Part shown: positions 45,460 to 55,746 of the stretch, one piece after another | Numbering within the stretch: position 1 is the first letter of the stretch | How the letters are laid out: each line of letters begins with the position of its first letter | Origin: Przewalskia tangutica | Lineage: Eukaryota; Streptophyta; Magnoliopsida; Solanales; Solanaceae | DNA: 64,000 nt | Assembly: GCA_029844215.1 (NCBI GenBank) | Contig: CM056736.1 | Location: 25,791,501 to 25,855,500, forward strand | Reading direction: 5' to 3' | Position numbers and translations under genes: made by a program | Notes under the pieces: model-generated | Databases searched by the model: none | The model's input: the letters and a program-made list of their open reading frames with translations, nothing else | Told to the model about the DNA's origin: nothing

Positions 45460-46659
45460 ATTCCCAACATTCGTCCAATTCTGCCCCGAGTCATGGTCCA
45501 GTCACCCGAAGTCAACAGGGTATTATTAAACCGAAAAGACATTTTAATTTAAATTTTAATGTTCTTAAATCACTTTTATCCCGTAATCCAGTGTCTGCTT
45601 TAAATGACCCCAATTGGAAATTTGTCATGACTGATGAATATAATGCTCTTATTGATAATAAGACGTGGGAGTTGGTACCCCGTCCATCTGGTTAATATTA
45701 TTCGGTCTATGTTGATTTTTTCTCATAAGGATAATTCTGACGGTTCTTTTGCGAAACATAAGGCTCGTCTTGTAGGTGATGGTAGGACTCAGCAGGTTGG
45801 TGTAGATTGTTGTGAGACATTTAGCCCAGTGGTCAAACCGGCTACCATTCGCACTGTGCTCAGCTTGACTCTTTCGAAATCATGGCTCATTCATCAGCTA
45901 GATGTGAAGAATGTTGTCCTACATGGTGATCTCAAGGAGACAATGTATATGCATCAACCCTTGGGGTTTAGGGATACTCGATATCCTCATCATGTATGTT
46001 TGTTGAAGAAGTCTTTGTATAGGCTTAAGCAGTCTCCACGGGCTTGGTATAAGAGGTTTGTTGACTATGTTTCGACTATTGGGTTCTCTCACAGCAGGTC
46101 TGATAATTCATTATTCATATATCGTCGGGGTTCTTCGATGGCTTATATACTATTATATGTGGATGATATTATCTTGAATGCCTCTCCTGATGCTTTGCGA
46201 AAGTCTATCATGGCAATGCTCAGTTCTGAGTTTGTCATGAAAGACTTGGGGCCACTGAGTTATTTTTTAAGGATTATTGTCACTCGTCATGCAGATGGCC
46301 TGTTCTTATCACAGAGGAAGTATGCAACTGAGATCATTGAGAGGGCAGGGATATCATCATGTAAGTCCACTTCCACTCCAGTTGATACTAAGTCCAAGTT
46401 GGGCGCTACAGCTGACTCCTCCTATGAGGATCCGACCAGCTATCCTAGTCAGGCAGGGGCCCTTCAGTATCTTACGTTCACGCGACCTGATATTACATAT
46501 GTCGTACAACAGGTGTGTTTGTTCATGAATGACCTCAGGATTGAACATATGAATGCGCTCAAACACATTCTTAGGTACGTTCAGGGAACACTTGATTATG
46601 GCTTGCATTTGTATCCTTCGTCGACGTCTGCACTTGTCTCTTATACATATGCTGATTGA
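45460..46659 (+). pseudogene. Ty1/copia reverse transcriptase, nearly intact frame
   Basis: The spacer segment 'SALNDPNWKFVMTDEYNALI' ends at a frame change near 45690. The long ORF 45634-46659 then carries the polymerase: 'HKARLVGDGRTQQVGVD', 'ETFSPVVKPATIRTVLSL', the first catalytic Asp in 'QLDVKNVVLHGDL', 'LKKSLYRLKQSPRAWY' and the YVDD box at 46156-46167. The connection with 'MKDLGPLSYFL' and 'RPDITYVVQQV' follows. It ends at TGA where the family has a Trp in 'ADWGG'. This is the best-preserved coding region of the window. Confidence 0.88.
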
Positions 46660-46985
46660 GGAGATGTCCCGACACCAGGCGTTCTACGTCTGGTTATTGT
46701 ATGTTTCTTGAAAATAACTTGGTCTCATGGTCTGCCAAACATCAATCCACGCTTTCACGATCGAGTGCAGAGGCCGAGTATCGAGGGGTAGTCAATGTGG
46801 TCTTTGAGTCATGTTGGTTATGTAATCTTCTTCTAGAGCTCCATTGTCCTATTCATAAAGCTACCTTGGTATATTGTGATAATATTAGTGTCATCTACCT
46901 TTCTGTAATCCAGTCCAGCACCAGCGCACTAAACATATAGAGATGGACATTCACTTTGTTAGAGAAAAAGTAGCCCGAGGACAAG
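46656..46985 (+). pseudogene. Ty1/copia RNase H, frameshifted
   Basis: 'CPDTRRSTSGYCMFL', 'LVSWSAKHQSTLSRSSAEAE' and 'LVYCDNISVIYLS' are the signature segments of copia RNase H. The frame is displaced from the reverse transcriptase, and a second shift near 46910 moves the terminal part into another frame. Confidence 0.82.
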
Positions 46986-47116
46986 TACACGTCTTTCATG
47001 TCCCTTTCAGATATCAAATTGAAGACATCTTTACAAAGGGTCTTTCCTCGGTCCTTTTTTAATATTTTAGAGACAGTCTCAGCGTACGAAGATCATCCGC
47101 TATGACTGCGGGTGTG

Positions 47117-47445
47117 TGTTAAATATACACATAATATACAAATGTATATTATGTGTATATTACCGAAAAGGATTGGGCCACAACCACTGAAGTTATCGTC
47201 CAAGCCCAGTCCAGTTATGGCATCACGGGATGAAGTCCAGCAGGACCCACACGAGCAGATTTATATATGGTATATATTAGAATTAGTCTTGTACCTTAAT
47301 TAGGATTGTAATATTACCATAATTGTATAGTTAGTCTCCATATAAATAAGAGTTTAGATGTAGAATAGAAAAAATGATTTTCCTATTGTAACTTGTATAT
47401 ATATGTCTTTTATCAACAAGTATAATCAAGGAATTAATTCTTTCA
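47117..47445 (+). repeat. 3' LTR of Ty1/copia element 1
   Basis: 329 bp, TGTTAAATATACACATAATA to AATTCTTTCA, followed by the TATTG duplication at 47446-47450. A clear polypurine tract is not seen; 'gactgcgggtg' precedes the LTR. Confidence 0.88.
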
Positions 47446-47450
47446 TATTG

Positions 47451-48130
47451 CTATACTTTAATTCAGAACTAAAAACGAACCCAAAAAGTCAAACCTGAGC
47501 CCAAGGGCATGATTAAAATTTTATTAAAAAATCAATTTATCCATGACTTAAAAATGGCAGTCCGGTGCACTAAGCTTCCGTTATGCGCGGGGTCCGGAGA
47601 ACGGTCGGATCATCAGGATCTATTGTACGCAGTCTTAATTCACATTTCTGCAAGAAGTTATTTCCACGGCTTGAACCCATGACATGTCATCAACTTTACG
47701 ACTTACTCCAAGACTCCCCTTCGAATTTATCCATGACTTAATTAGTCTAAATCCAAAAAATCGTCCAAACCTAACCACAATCAACATCCAATGTCAACAA
47801 TTCTATACTCTAAAACTTAGTGCTAAAAATCCCAAAAATTCCACCCAAAATCATGATTTAAAAAGCTAATTAAAGGAACCAAATCAAATTTATGTTTAGA
47901 ATCTTATCCCCGGACCTAAATGAGCCAAATGCTTTTGAAACCATCTCAAACCGACCTCTAGAGCTTGAAATATGAAAATATTTTTGAAGTTGGGGACTTA
48001 CGTCTGTCTAAATCGCGATCCTTCTTCGCTTGAGAAGAAATATAATAGCAAAGAAAAAAAATAGGTGCAGGAGAAAAAAATTGCAGAGGTTTGGGAAAGT
48101 AAAATGGGGGTTGATTAAGTAATTATTTGT
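47451..48130 (-). repeat. gypsy LTR fragment, minus orientation, right part
   Basis: Resumes the fragment interrupted at 17571. Its complement ('gggctcaggtttgactttttgg', 'aagctctagaggtcggtttgag') parallels 13380-13700 of the plus-strand relative. A SINE sits in it at 47551-47723. The outer limit near 48130 is approximate. Confidence 0.5.
47551..47723 (-). mobile_element. tRNA-derived SINE, TS/SolS-like, copy 1
   Basis: On the minus strand it starts with a tRNA-like head (A-box region 'gagtcttggagtaagtcgta', B box GGGTTCAAGCC near 47670). It continues through 'tgcagaaatgtgaattaagac' and 'ggaccccgcgcataacgg' to 'agcttagtgcaccgg'. I recognise this as a SINE abundant in Solanaceae. A perfect 17-bp duplication (AATTTATCCATGACTTA) flanks it at 47534-47550 and 47724-47740. 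Confidence 0.88.
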
Positions 48131-48746
48131 TTAAAAAATGAATAAAAAGTCCTCTTTAGTTTTTTCAAAAATTATATATATTCAGTTTTCTGGCTTGCGT
48201 CAGACTAATTTTGAAGGTAGTAGTACCGATCATTCAACATTACTACAAGTAAATCACGTGATGTGCTTCAATAACCAGGATTTAATTGTTTACCTGGTGT
48301 CAAGTGTCAACAAAAGAGAAAAAAAGTTTAAGCTTTTTCAAGAGAAAAAAAAAGGAAAATATTATTTGAAAATTTTACTCACACGCCCAATAAAAGTGAA
48401 TTACGCTTTTTTTATTGTGTCCAAGTGACTCACTAAAAGTAATTTTGGAGGATTCACATGGTACGAGTCTCAACTTGAAAGGTTTGAGTGGAATTCCTGG
48501 ACAAATTCGAGGATCTGTCTATAACTTAAGCCTTTCTTATACACACGTCAATGTAGAAAAAGAAGTTATATCATAAAATCATTTTTAGTTGTTATAGTAA
48601 ATAATGTAATTTATTTTTAAAATTACATACTAATCTCTCATTTTAAGAAAATTTCTGTTAATATTTTATGAGTAATCTGATAGAATAAATAATAATTTAC
48701 ATTTATTTTATATATAATTTATACTATATTTGAAAAGAGTAAAGTA
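48131..48746. other. unassigned AT-rich sequence
   Basis: No coding sequence or known repeat seen; the ORF at 48138-48428 is lysine-rich and low in complexity. Confidence 0.35.
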
Positions 48747-48945
48747 TTTTTTTTTTGGTTTCTTATCAGATGTATATCCACATTGGAGTCAGATTATATT
48801 CGAATTCGTATCGGGTAGAGCTCATTTGAGGGGGTGGGTGGGGAAGAGGAGTAGCGCTTCTATCTACTAAGAATTTTTTTATACTCAGAGGTTTAACCCG
48901 AGACTTGTAAAGCTAATGGATGAGCAATTTCATCCACTGAACTCT
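48747..48945 (-). mobile_element. tRNA-derived SINE, second family
   Basis: On the minus strand: head 'gtggatgaaattgctcatcc', a B-box-like CGGGTTAAACC (complement of 48891-48900), then 'gagctctacccgatacgaat' and 'ctccaatgtggatata', and an A tail (T run at 48747-48756 on the plus strand). The plan matches plant SINEs whose body reads 'tacccg...ccaatg'. Target duplications are not recognisable. Confidence 0.6.
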
Positions 48946-49208
48946 TGAAGATAATAAAATAAGTTATTTGTTATTTCCTTCGGTTTCATAATATTAACTA
49001 GTAAATTTAACAAACTTATTTTTAATTTTTTTGATGTTTTAGAAGAACACGAATAGTGCTTTTACTATTTTAATAATTAGTAGAGTGTTAATCAAGGAAA
49101 TTTGTCGTTTAATAAATATTCTTATAATTAATACTGTCTTATCTTGTGTCTTTAAGAGGAGTGTAAGAAAACTTTTATTAGAAAGACGATATGGACCGTA
49201 CTAAAAAT

Positions 49209-49284
49209 ACGTCTATGAAAGATCAAGGGATTAGGGAAAATAAAACACGTCTATGAAAGATCAAGGGATTAGGGAAAATAAAAC
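49209..49284. repeat. 38-bp direct duplication
   Basis: Two identical adjacent copies, 49209-49246 and 49247-49284, starting 'acgtctatgaaagatcaagg'. Exact identity suggests a recent slip or an assembly duplication. Confidence 0.9.
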
Positions 49285-49810
49285 ATTTATCCAGCTCACA
49301 CATCTAATTTGAGTTGATGTAGCCAACTATAATATTATTGTATAGATAATATATCTGTTATATATAGCTATATATAAATTGCTAAACTTTTTTTTTGTAA
49401 CTTTACATATACATCATCATACACTATTATACATTCATATACAATATATATAATGTATAGATTTTGTATAACAATGTATAAACATTATATAACTATGTAT
49501 AAACAATGTACTCCTTGGGGCTAAAATATTTATCTCAAAACAACACCATATCCCCTTCCACTCCCTTATTCCTATTATTACAAGGATAATCAATGCATCA
49601 AATTCAGAGCCGTCTCTGGGGCGGTTGAGGCAGCGCAGCCGCACAGGCCCTCGGCCGGCGGGGCCTCCGCCTCAGAATTTTCATTTTTTTTTATTGGTTT
49701 AAAAAATTAAGATATGCATTAAAAATGACTTCAATCTTATTAGTCAAAACTGTAGCCTAGCAGTTGACAACTCCCTTCAAAAGCTCTTCTTTCCTAGTGA
49801 GAGGTCGCGT
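49285..49810. other. AT-rich sequence ending in a tRNA-like repeat
   Basis: 49330-49510 is a low-complexity TATA-rich run. 49605-49690 contains a GC-rich block ('ccgcctc', 'ggccggcggggcc') of unknown origin. 49752-49810 ('gtagcctagcagttgacaac...gagaggtcgcgt') resembles the A and B box arrangement of a tRNA-derived repeat that continues beyond the hAT element at 53283. Confidence 0.4.
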
Positions 49811-49818
49811 GTTTGAAT
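49811..49818. other. 8-bp target duplication of the hAT element, left
   Basis: GTTTGAAT, exact copy at 53275-53282. Confidence 0.88.
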
Positions 49819-49839
49819 TAAAGGTGTCTAACGGACCGA

Positions 49840-49985
49840 ACCGGTCCGGACCGGTAGCCCCTTACCGGGTTTAACCGGTTCCGGATCGGTTACCGGTCCG
49901 GTTCACCGGACTACCGGGCCAACCGGTCCGGTTCATTACCGGGTTCAGTCGGCGATGTGTCCGGATCGAACCGTCCTCTAGGTCC
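49840..49985. repeat. CCGGT-rich subterminal repeats, left
   Basis: More than ten 'accggt' or 'ccggtcc' motifs in 145 bp, in both orientations. The counterpart lies at 53095-53270. Such clusters bind the transposase in other hAT elements; here that is inference. Confidence 0.7.
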
Positions 49986-50350
49986 GATTTATATTTTTAT
50001 TTTTATTTTTTATTTCTAGTATTTATTTTCTATAATATAAACTAAATTCAATTTAAATATGTAATATAATAATATAATATATAATTTAGTTGTATATATT
50101 AAAATTGAAACTTTAAAGTTAACTTTTTATTTTATAGTTTATAATTTTATACTTTATAGTTTATAACTTTATATTGTAAATTTGTAATTATACTTTTATT
50201 AATTTATTAGATTAGTATATATAAGTTAACAAATAAGTAATAACAGATTAACAACTAAAATAGATAGTAAAATTAAAATTAATGATAAGATGTAAACTTT
50301 TGAACTTTCATAACGTTAATAAGAGTACAATGAAGTAATAATAATTTTAT

Positions 50351-52673
50351 TTACATATTATGCATCCTTCTTGCAAGTTCTTCGTAATCTATAGGTTGAT
50401 TGAATTGGTTATGCTCCATAGCCTCTAAATCTGGAGTATTAATTTCAGTCCCGCCTCCGCTCCCGCCTTTCAAAATATTGCTTATTTCTTCATCTTCCGG
50501 AGAATTAACGTCTCCACATCCTTGATTTCTTCTCTCTGATCTGATCCAATCCCTTAAGCAAACTAACACTTCTAATGTGCTTCCACCCAATGAGTGACGT
50601 GTGTCTCCTATTTGATCTCGTGCTTGGCTAAATGCACTTTCAGAAGCCACTGTTGAGATCGACACATTAAGAACATCCCGGGCCATCGCTGCAAGTACCG
50701 GGAATTGTCTTTTGTTATCCTGCCACCATTGTAAAGGGTCAAAACTTTTCTTCGGCTCCGCTGGCTTTTGCAAATAAAATTGCATCTCATCGCAAGATCG
50801 ACTTGTGCTTGCTAGTGTTGTAAAAGTGCTCCATATGTCTAAAGATTCTTCTTCATCACATCGATTGAATCGCAGCGTAGACACGTAAGTAACTAGAAGG
50901 AATATTAGTAGCAGAGTTGTTGTTATCATGTAATGTAGCATAATATTCATATAATGTAGTTAAATTAGTATCAAGTTTACTTATGCAATCAAATGAAGAT
51001 GGAGTTTCTGTTTCACTTATTTCCATATAAGTATATAAACTAAATATTAAATTATGACAATCTACTTTTTTAATAGAAGGATTTAAGACTGCACCAATAC
51101 AATAAACATCAGGAATAGGGAAACAATATTTTTTAAACTTTTCAAACATAAGTGTAACTGCATCTTTATATTTCACATTTGATTTTAAACCATAAAGTAA
51201 ATATGAAATTTCAGCTATATGAGCTAAAGTATTACAAACTGTTGGGTAATAAGATCCTGAAAATTCATGATTGCAGTAAAATTTACGTAAAATTTTTAAA
51301 AGTTCACCAATTGATTTCAATGTTCGCTTGCTAACATATACATCACGTTCTTACAATGCGCATTTGCAACATGTGTTATGGGGTCTTTATACTTATAACA
51401 TTCTTTTAAAAATAAATAAGTATAATTCCACCGTGTAATAATCTCTTCTGGCATGAATTTAGGTCTCAAATTAAATTGTTTACATTTTTCTTTAAATTCT
51501 ATAATTCTATTTTTCCTATTATTACCCTGAATAACTCCAACAGCTCTTTTGACAAGTTTTATTTTAGGTGAAAATAAATCAAGACCACTTTTAACAATTA
51601 AATTATAAATATGACAAGCACAACGAACATGAAATATATCAGGAAGTGGTGGTTGTACTTCCGCTTTTAAAAGATCTACAGCAGCAGTATTATTAGATGC
51701 ATTATCGAATGATACACAAAGTATTTTATTATAAAGATTATATTTTTGGGCATAAAAACAAATAGTTTCGCTTATATATTTTTCAGTATGACTTTGATCA
51801 TCGTCATACGCAAAAGCAATAATACGTTTTTCCATTCTAAAATTTTCATCAATCCAATGACAAGTAATTGTTAAATAATCATAACCGTTCAATGCATGTC
51901 CAATGTCTGAAGTAAAACTAACATGACATGGAAGGTTAGCAAACAAATATTGCAAGAAAATAACATAATCATTATGAAGTCTAAAAATATCGGCTCTAGT
52001 AGTACTACGAGGAACACCTTTAAAAAAAGGATTATATACTATTTGAATATATGTAATTAAATATGAAGAAGAAGCAAAAGAAAAAGGTAAACAACCTCCG
52101 ACAATCATTTTTGCTAATATAAAGCGATCCTTTTTTGGATCGTACTTAGTCACCCCCCCCAGTTAATGGATTAAGTTGTTGTTGACTGAGTTCTAAATCA
52201 GAGACAACATTCCATTGTGTGGTATGATCGTGTTTTACATGTCTACTTATAGTGCCCGTCCCCCCGTCACCACCCCATGTCTTATGTTTATAAGTTCTCC
52301 CACAAATATTACATTTAACTCTATCAGTACCCACAACTTTATCATAAAAGAGCCACACTTTACTCCTTTTTTTTCTTGCTACTGGTTCTGGTAAAGGAGG
52401 TCTACGACTACGACTACGACTACGACTACCACTAGCAGTACCAACATTGACAGAAGGAACACTAGTAGGTGTAGGAGGTTTTTGTTCTTGTTCTTCAAGT
52501 TCATCAATATCATCTAATTGAACGTTATCATATTCATTATCTTCTATTCCAAAATCTTCTTGCATTTGATCATAATCTATATTTTGATTAGATGATGAAG
52601 AACCTACATATTTTTTACCCCTTGAACTAGATTTACGGCGCAGTCTCGACGCAATTCCCCTTAGTAAAGACAT
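50351..52673 (-). pseudogene. hAT transposase, frameshifted
   Basis: Would excise and insert the element. Piece 1 (52673-52146) starts MSLLRGIASR, has an acidic stretch, an SRSRSRSR run and a BED-type zinc finger (CNIC at residues 121-124, RHVKHDH at 144-150). Piece 2 (52153-51317) holds the RNase H-like core with 'FTSDIGHALNGYDYLTITCHWID', the second Asp in 'CVSFDNASNN', and 'EEIITRWNYTYLFLKE'. Piece 3 (51320-50856) starts around 'LKSIGELLKIL'. Piece 4 (50950-50351) holds the C-terminal dimerisation domain ('LQWWQDNKRQFPVLAAMARD', 'ASESAFSQA'). Pieces 1 and 2 overlap at a run of eight C (plus strand) near 52152; the others are joined by single-base shifts near 51350 and 50880. Confidence 0.88.
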
Positions 52674-53094
52674 TATAAAATATTTAAATAATCAACAAAT
52701 AAATATGACAATTTAATAAAATAATTAGAGAATGAAACGAGTGTACCAAACTTCGGGATTCAGAATTCAATTGAAACTCGAAGCTCGAAGTCTTGCTACT
52801 TTGAATTTGAAAACTAATAATAATAATAACTTGGAAAATTGATAATAAAGATGATTAAGAGAGTATGAGAAATTGATAATAAGAGAATTGAGAGAAATGT
52901 TGTGTGATAAAAATGAAAAAAATGTAGAGAATTTATAGATTTTTTAAAGGGTAAAAATGTAATTAAAAAAGATAAATAAACAAAAAAAAAAAAACTAAAA
53001 CCAAGCCAACTGGCCGAAATGATTGGCACAACCTCTCCCACCCTTCCAAAGTCCCAGCCAGAACAAGACCGTTTGGTAAAAACATTTTTTTGTT

Positions 53095-53270
53095 CTGGAC
53101 CGGTTAGCAGAATGGAACCAGATTCTGCACGCCTTACCGGGTTTTTTCCTAACCCGTGCGGGTTGGGGTTGGGGGCCAATCCAACCCCCAACCCGGTATG
53201 CCCTTACCGGTCCGGTTTGGCTACCGGGTCAACCGGTCCGGTTCCGGGTCAACCCGGACCGGTAGACAGG
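53095..53270. repeat. CCGGT-rich subterminal repeats, right
   Basis: A mirror of the left cluster, with 'accggtccgg', 'ccgggtcaacc' and 'ccaacccggtatg'. Two spurious ORFs cross it. Confidence 0.7.
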
Positions 53271-53282
53271 TATAGTTTGAAT

Positions 53283-53900
53283 CTAATGAGCAGCGAATGA
53301 CTTTTTTTTAAAACACAAAATTAAATTTGACCTCAAATTTCAACCAGCAAAAAATGCTTTTTTTTATTTCAAACACATATTCCTAAAAAATATAGAAATG
53401 ACCTTGAGCAAATCCAATAAGAAACGGTGGGGGGAAAGTGAAATGACGGAAGATAGGCATGTTGGTTATTTAAAGAGAGAAAAAAAAAAGCAGGGAAAGA
53501 GAAACCCGAGATAGGGGAGAGTGGGGTGGGTGAGTGTGGTAAAGAATAAAATCCTGGCCGATTTGCTATGGGTGAATTATGGCTGCTGCAACGGCATGAC
53601 TAGTAGCTTTCATATTCGCCTGAAATTCTCGGGCAATTTGATAAAACAAGAGAAGGATGTGCGTGCCCTGGAGATTTTGGTACAGAACTGGATAATTGAG
53701 CTAAAAATGGCAAACTAGATGCTCTAATGGACACCATCCTTAATTTTCCTTTTCCATAATTATTCAAGGGGAACAAACTATTTACTTATCTTTACACATT
53801 TGCAAAATTCGTTCCTTGAGAAATTATACTGCAAGTGTATTGTATACCTTTAGAACATGTATATAATATAATTCACATCTTATATGCTTTAATGAATGTT
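53283..53900. other. unassigned sequence after the hAT element
   Basis: Starts as the continuation of the tRNA-like repeat cut by the hAT element. The plus ORF 53521-53718 (VKNKILADLLWVNYGCC region) has a composition that could be coding but matches nothing I recognise. No introns or flanking exons can be assigned. Confidence 0.3.
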
Positions 53901-54076
53901 GGATTTAGGAATGAAGAGTCACATATTACACTGTATTATTAGCACATACATGACTGTATCCACCCACCTCTCGTGGTTAATTGACTGATGTGGTTTGCAG
54001 GCTATTACGTCAGTCCGTGGTTTTTCCAGTGCGCACTCGAAGAGTAGCGACTGCGGATTTCATCGTAAAAAAAAAA
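53901..54076 (+). mobile_element. SINE 3' end with A tail
   Basis: 'ttccagtgcgcactcgaagagtagcgactgcggattt' followed by ten A at 54066-54075 resembles the 3' end of a plant SINE family. The 5' limit is uncertain. Confidence 0.42.
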
Positions 54077-54371
54077 TGTATTTTCATATCATTTAGGTAA
54101 TTTTGGTTACCTACTCCCAAACATGTCATACTCTTTTTTTTCTTTGCCATCGTCTATGATAGCATAGGAAGTGGTACTACAAAGTTGTAAAGAAGCACAA
54201 CCAATAATAAATAATAAGAGGAAGTGATTGGGTTCCAACTTCCTTAAGTTGGAATAGAAAAATAAGGGGGGAAATTCACAGGTCAAGGCCTTGAATTTCA
54301 CTCAATCCAAGCAAAAGCTTAATTAGATCTTACACAACTCAAACATGATATGATGCTCTATAGTGAGTTAA

Positions 54372-54552
54372 AAAAGTCAGTTTGGTGTACTAAGCTCCCG
54401 CTATGCATGGGGTCCGGGAAATGGTCGAATCACAAGAGTTTATTATACGCAGTCTTACCTCACATTTCTGCAAGAGGTTATTTCCACAGCTTAAAACTAT
54501 GATCTCATGATGACATGACAACAACTTTACTGATTACTCCAAGGCTCTCATT
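54372..54552 (-). mobile_element. tRNA-derived SINE, TS/SolS-like, copy 2
   Basis: Matches the SINE at 47551-47723 along its whole length ('ctaagctcccgctatgcatgg', 'cagtcttacctcacatttctgc', 'ggctctcattc') and is also on the minus strand. Its B box is damaged. No clear target duplication is seen. Confidence 0.82.
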
Positions 54553-55243
54553 CTAAAAGAATTGTACCATTTCTCAATTTGTGTGTGTCATCCTTATGTC
54601 AGGGCCATGCTATTTCTAAGCGGAGGAAAATCCCTCATTTCTTTCGGAGCCTTATTTGATCCAGATATATAAACACATCCATACTAGCTTTTTTTTATAT
54701 AAATAATCTTTTGTCTGATAAAAAAGGGGATTTTTTTTTTTAATTTTTCACCCGGTGTCAAGAGTAGTATTGGAGCCCAATTAAATTTGGACCACACAAT
54801 GTAGCTTGTCTGCAGGGCCCATTTTTGGTGGCGGCGCTTCCAACAAAAACTTTTTTATTCTCAGATGCTCAAATCTGAAATCTCTGGTTAACGGTGAAGG
54901 ACCCCAACTATCCCAACCCTGTTGGTGAAAAAAAACTTAGCTGTTGGCCAGACCTCACTGATCTTGTTTCCTTTTTTATGTTTGTTTTCGAATTAAAATT
55001 TATTCTCATATTATGCTCTTCATGGAGATCACACTTTAGTGGCCATCTTTTCTCTAGTTTCAGTTCTCCCTACCCTCATAGTATGATTGAATTATTATTT
55101 TTTAAAACAAAATTTAATTCATCAAAAGGAAATGTGTACAAATTAACCAGAACGAAACTTCACTTCACTCGTTACTATTGCAATTTGGAAAAGATCCGAA
55201 ATTTAAACCTAATTAAGAAGCCCTTAAATTTGGGATACCTACC
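54553..55243. other. unassigned sequence
   Basis: No known domain or repeat. The ORF at 54894-55301 ends inside the adjoining copia LTR and is not credible. Confidence 0.35.
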
Positions 55244-55492
55244 TGTTAAACAATACATGTCCACAGAGGACGTCCAGCAGTGGGGCCCAGCAATGGGCTG
55301 ATTTCAATTATATATTTAGTAAATATTAAACTAAGAATTGTACCTTAATTAGTAGTGTAATATTATCATAATTATAAAGTTAGTATTCTTATAGAATATG
55401 AATTTTTAGTTAGAATAGAAAGAAAATGTTCCATGTAACTTGTATATATATATCTTTCATTAATAAGAATAATCAAGAGATTAATTCTTTCA
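55244..55492 (+). repeat. 5' LTR of Ty1/copia element 2
   Basis: TGTTAAACAATACATGTCCA to AATTCTTTCA, 249 bp. Homologous to the LTRs of element 1 but lacking part of its 5' region. A degenerate primer site TGATATCAATAG follows. Confidence 0.78.
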
Positions 55493-55687
55493 TGATATCA
55501 ATAGTATAGGTTCTTCTCATTGCTTCCGTTTCTTTCTTAAAAAATTTCTTGACAAAATACCGTGACACAAATAACCCTCACCACTCTCGGATTTTCTGCA
55601 AAATTCGACCCCCTCCCCCCTCGTATTTCTGTAAATTCCGAGACCTCATCTCCCTCAGAATCTTGTCCAAAGTTCGTTCTATTCACC

Positions 55688-55746
55688 ATGACTGATAAGA
55701 ACACTTTTTATACTGCCCTCACAGTTTCTAACATCAAGAGCGTTAT
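55688..55746 (+). pseudogene. Ty1/copia element 2 gag, cut after 59 bp
   Basis: Starts MTDKNTFYTALTVSNIKSV, the same start as gag of element 1 with two replacements, then is interrupted by the Tekay-like LTR at 55747. The remainder of the element is outside the window. Confidence 0.82.

Larger units (their letters stand above)
17577..47445 (+). mobile_element. Ty1/copia element 1, split by nested insertions
   Basis: The element itself is about 4.8 kb: 17577-18875, 38815-38823 and 43960-47445. Everything between is later insertion. LTRs are 331 and 329 bp, flanked by TATTG. The order gag, protease, integrase, reverse transcriptase, RNase H is that of Ty1/copia, and the size and short LTRs suggest the Ale/Retrofit lineage (low confidence). 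By eye the LTRs differ at about 7-8% of positions, more than those of the inserts, in agreement with its being the oldest of the nest. All coding parts carry stops or frameshifts. Confidence 0.88.
49819..53274 (-). mobile_element. hAT transposon with broken transposase
   Basis: 3456 bp flanked by an exact 8-bp duplication, the length typical of hAT. Terminal inverted repeats of 19 bp (49819-49837 TAAAGGTGTCTAACGGACC and the complement of 53256-53274) match at 14 positions. Both subterminal regions are dense in CCGGT/ACCGG motifs, likely transposase binding sites. One transposase gene on the minus strand fills the middle and is split by at least three frame changes. Confidence 0.88.

Noticed and set aside
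53521..53718. Possible first exon of a host gene
   Set aside because: One short open frame only, no supporting exons, splice pattern or recognisable domain; kept as unassigned sequence.
54894..55301. Plus-strand ORF of 135 codons
   Set aside because: Runs into the copia LTR at 55244; no domain.
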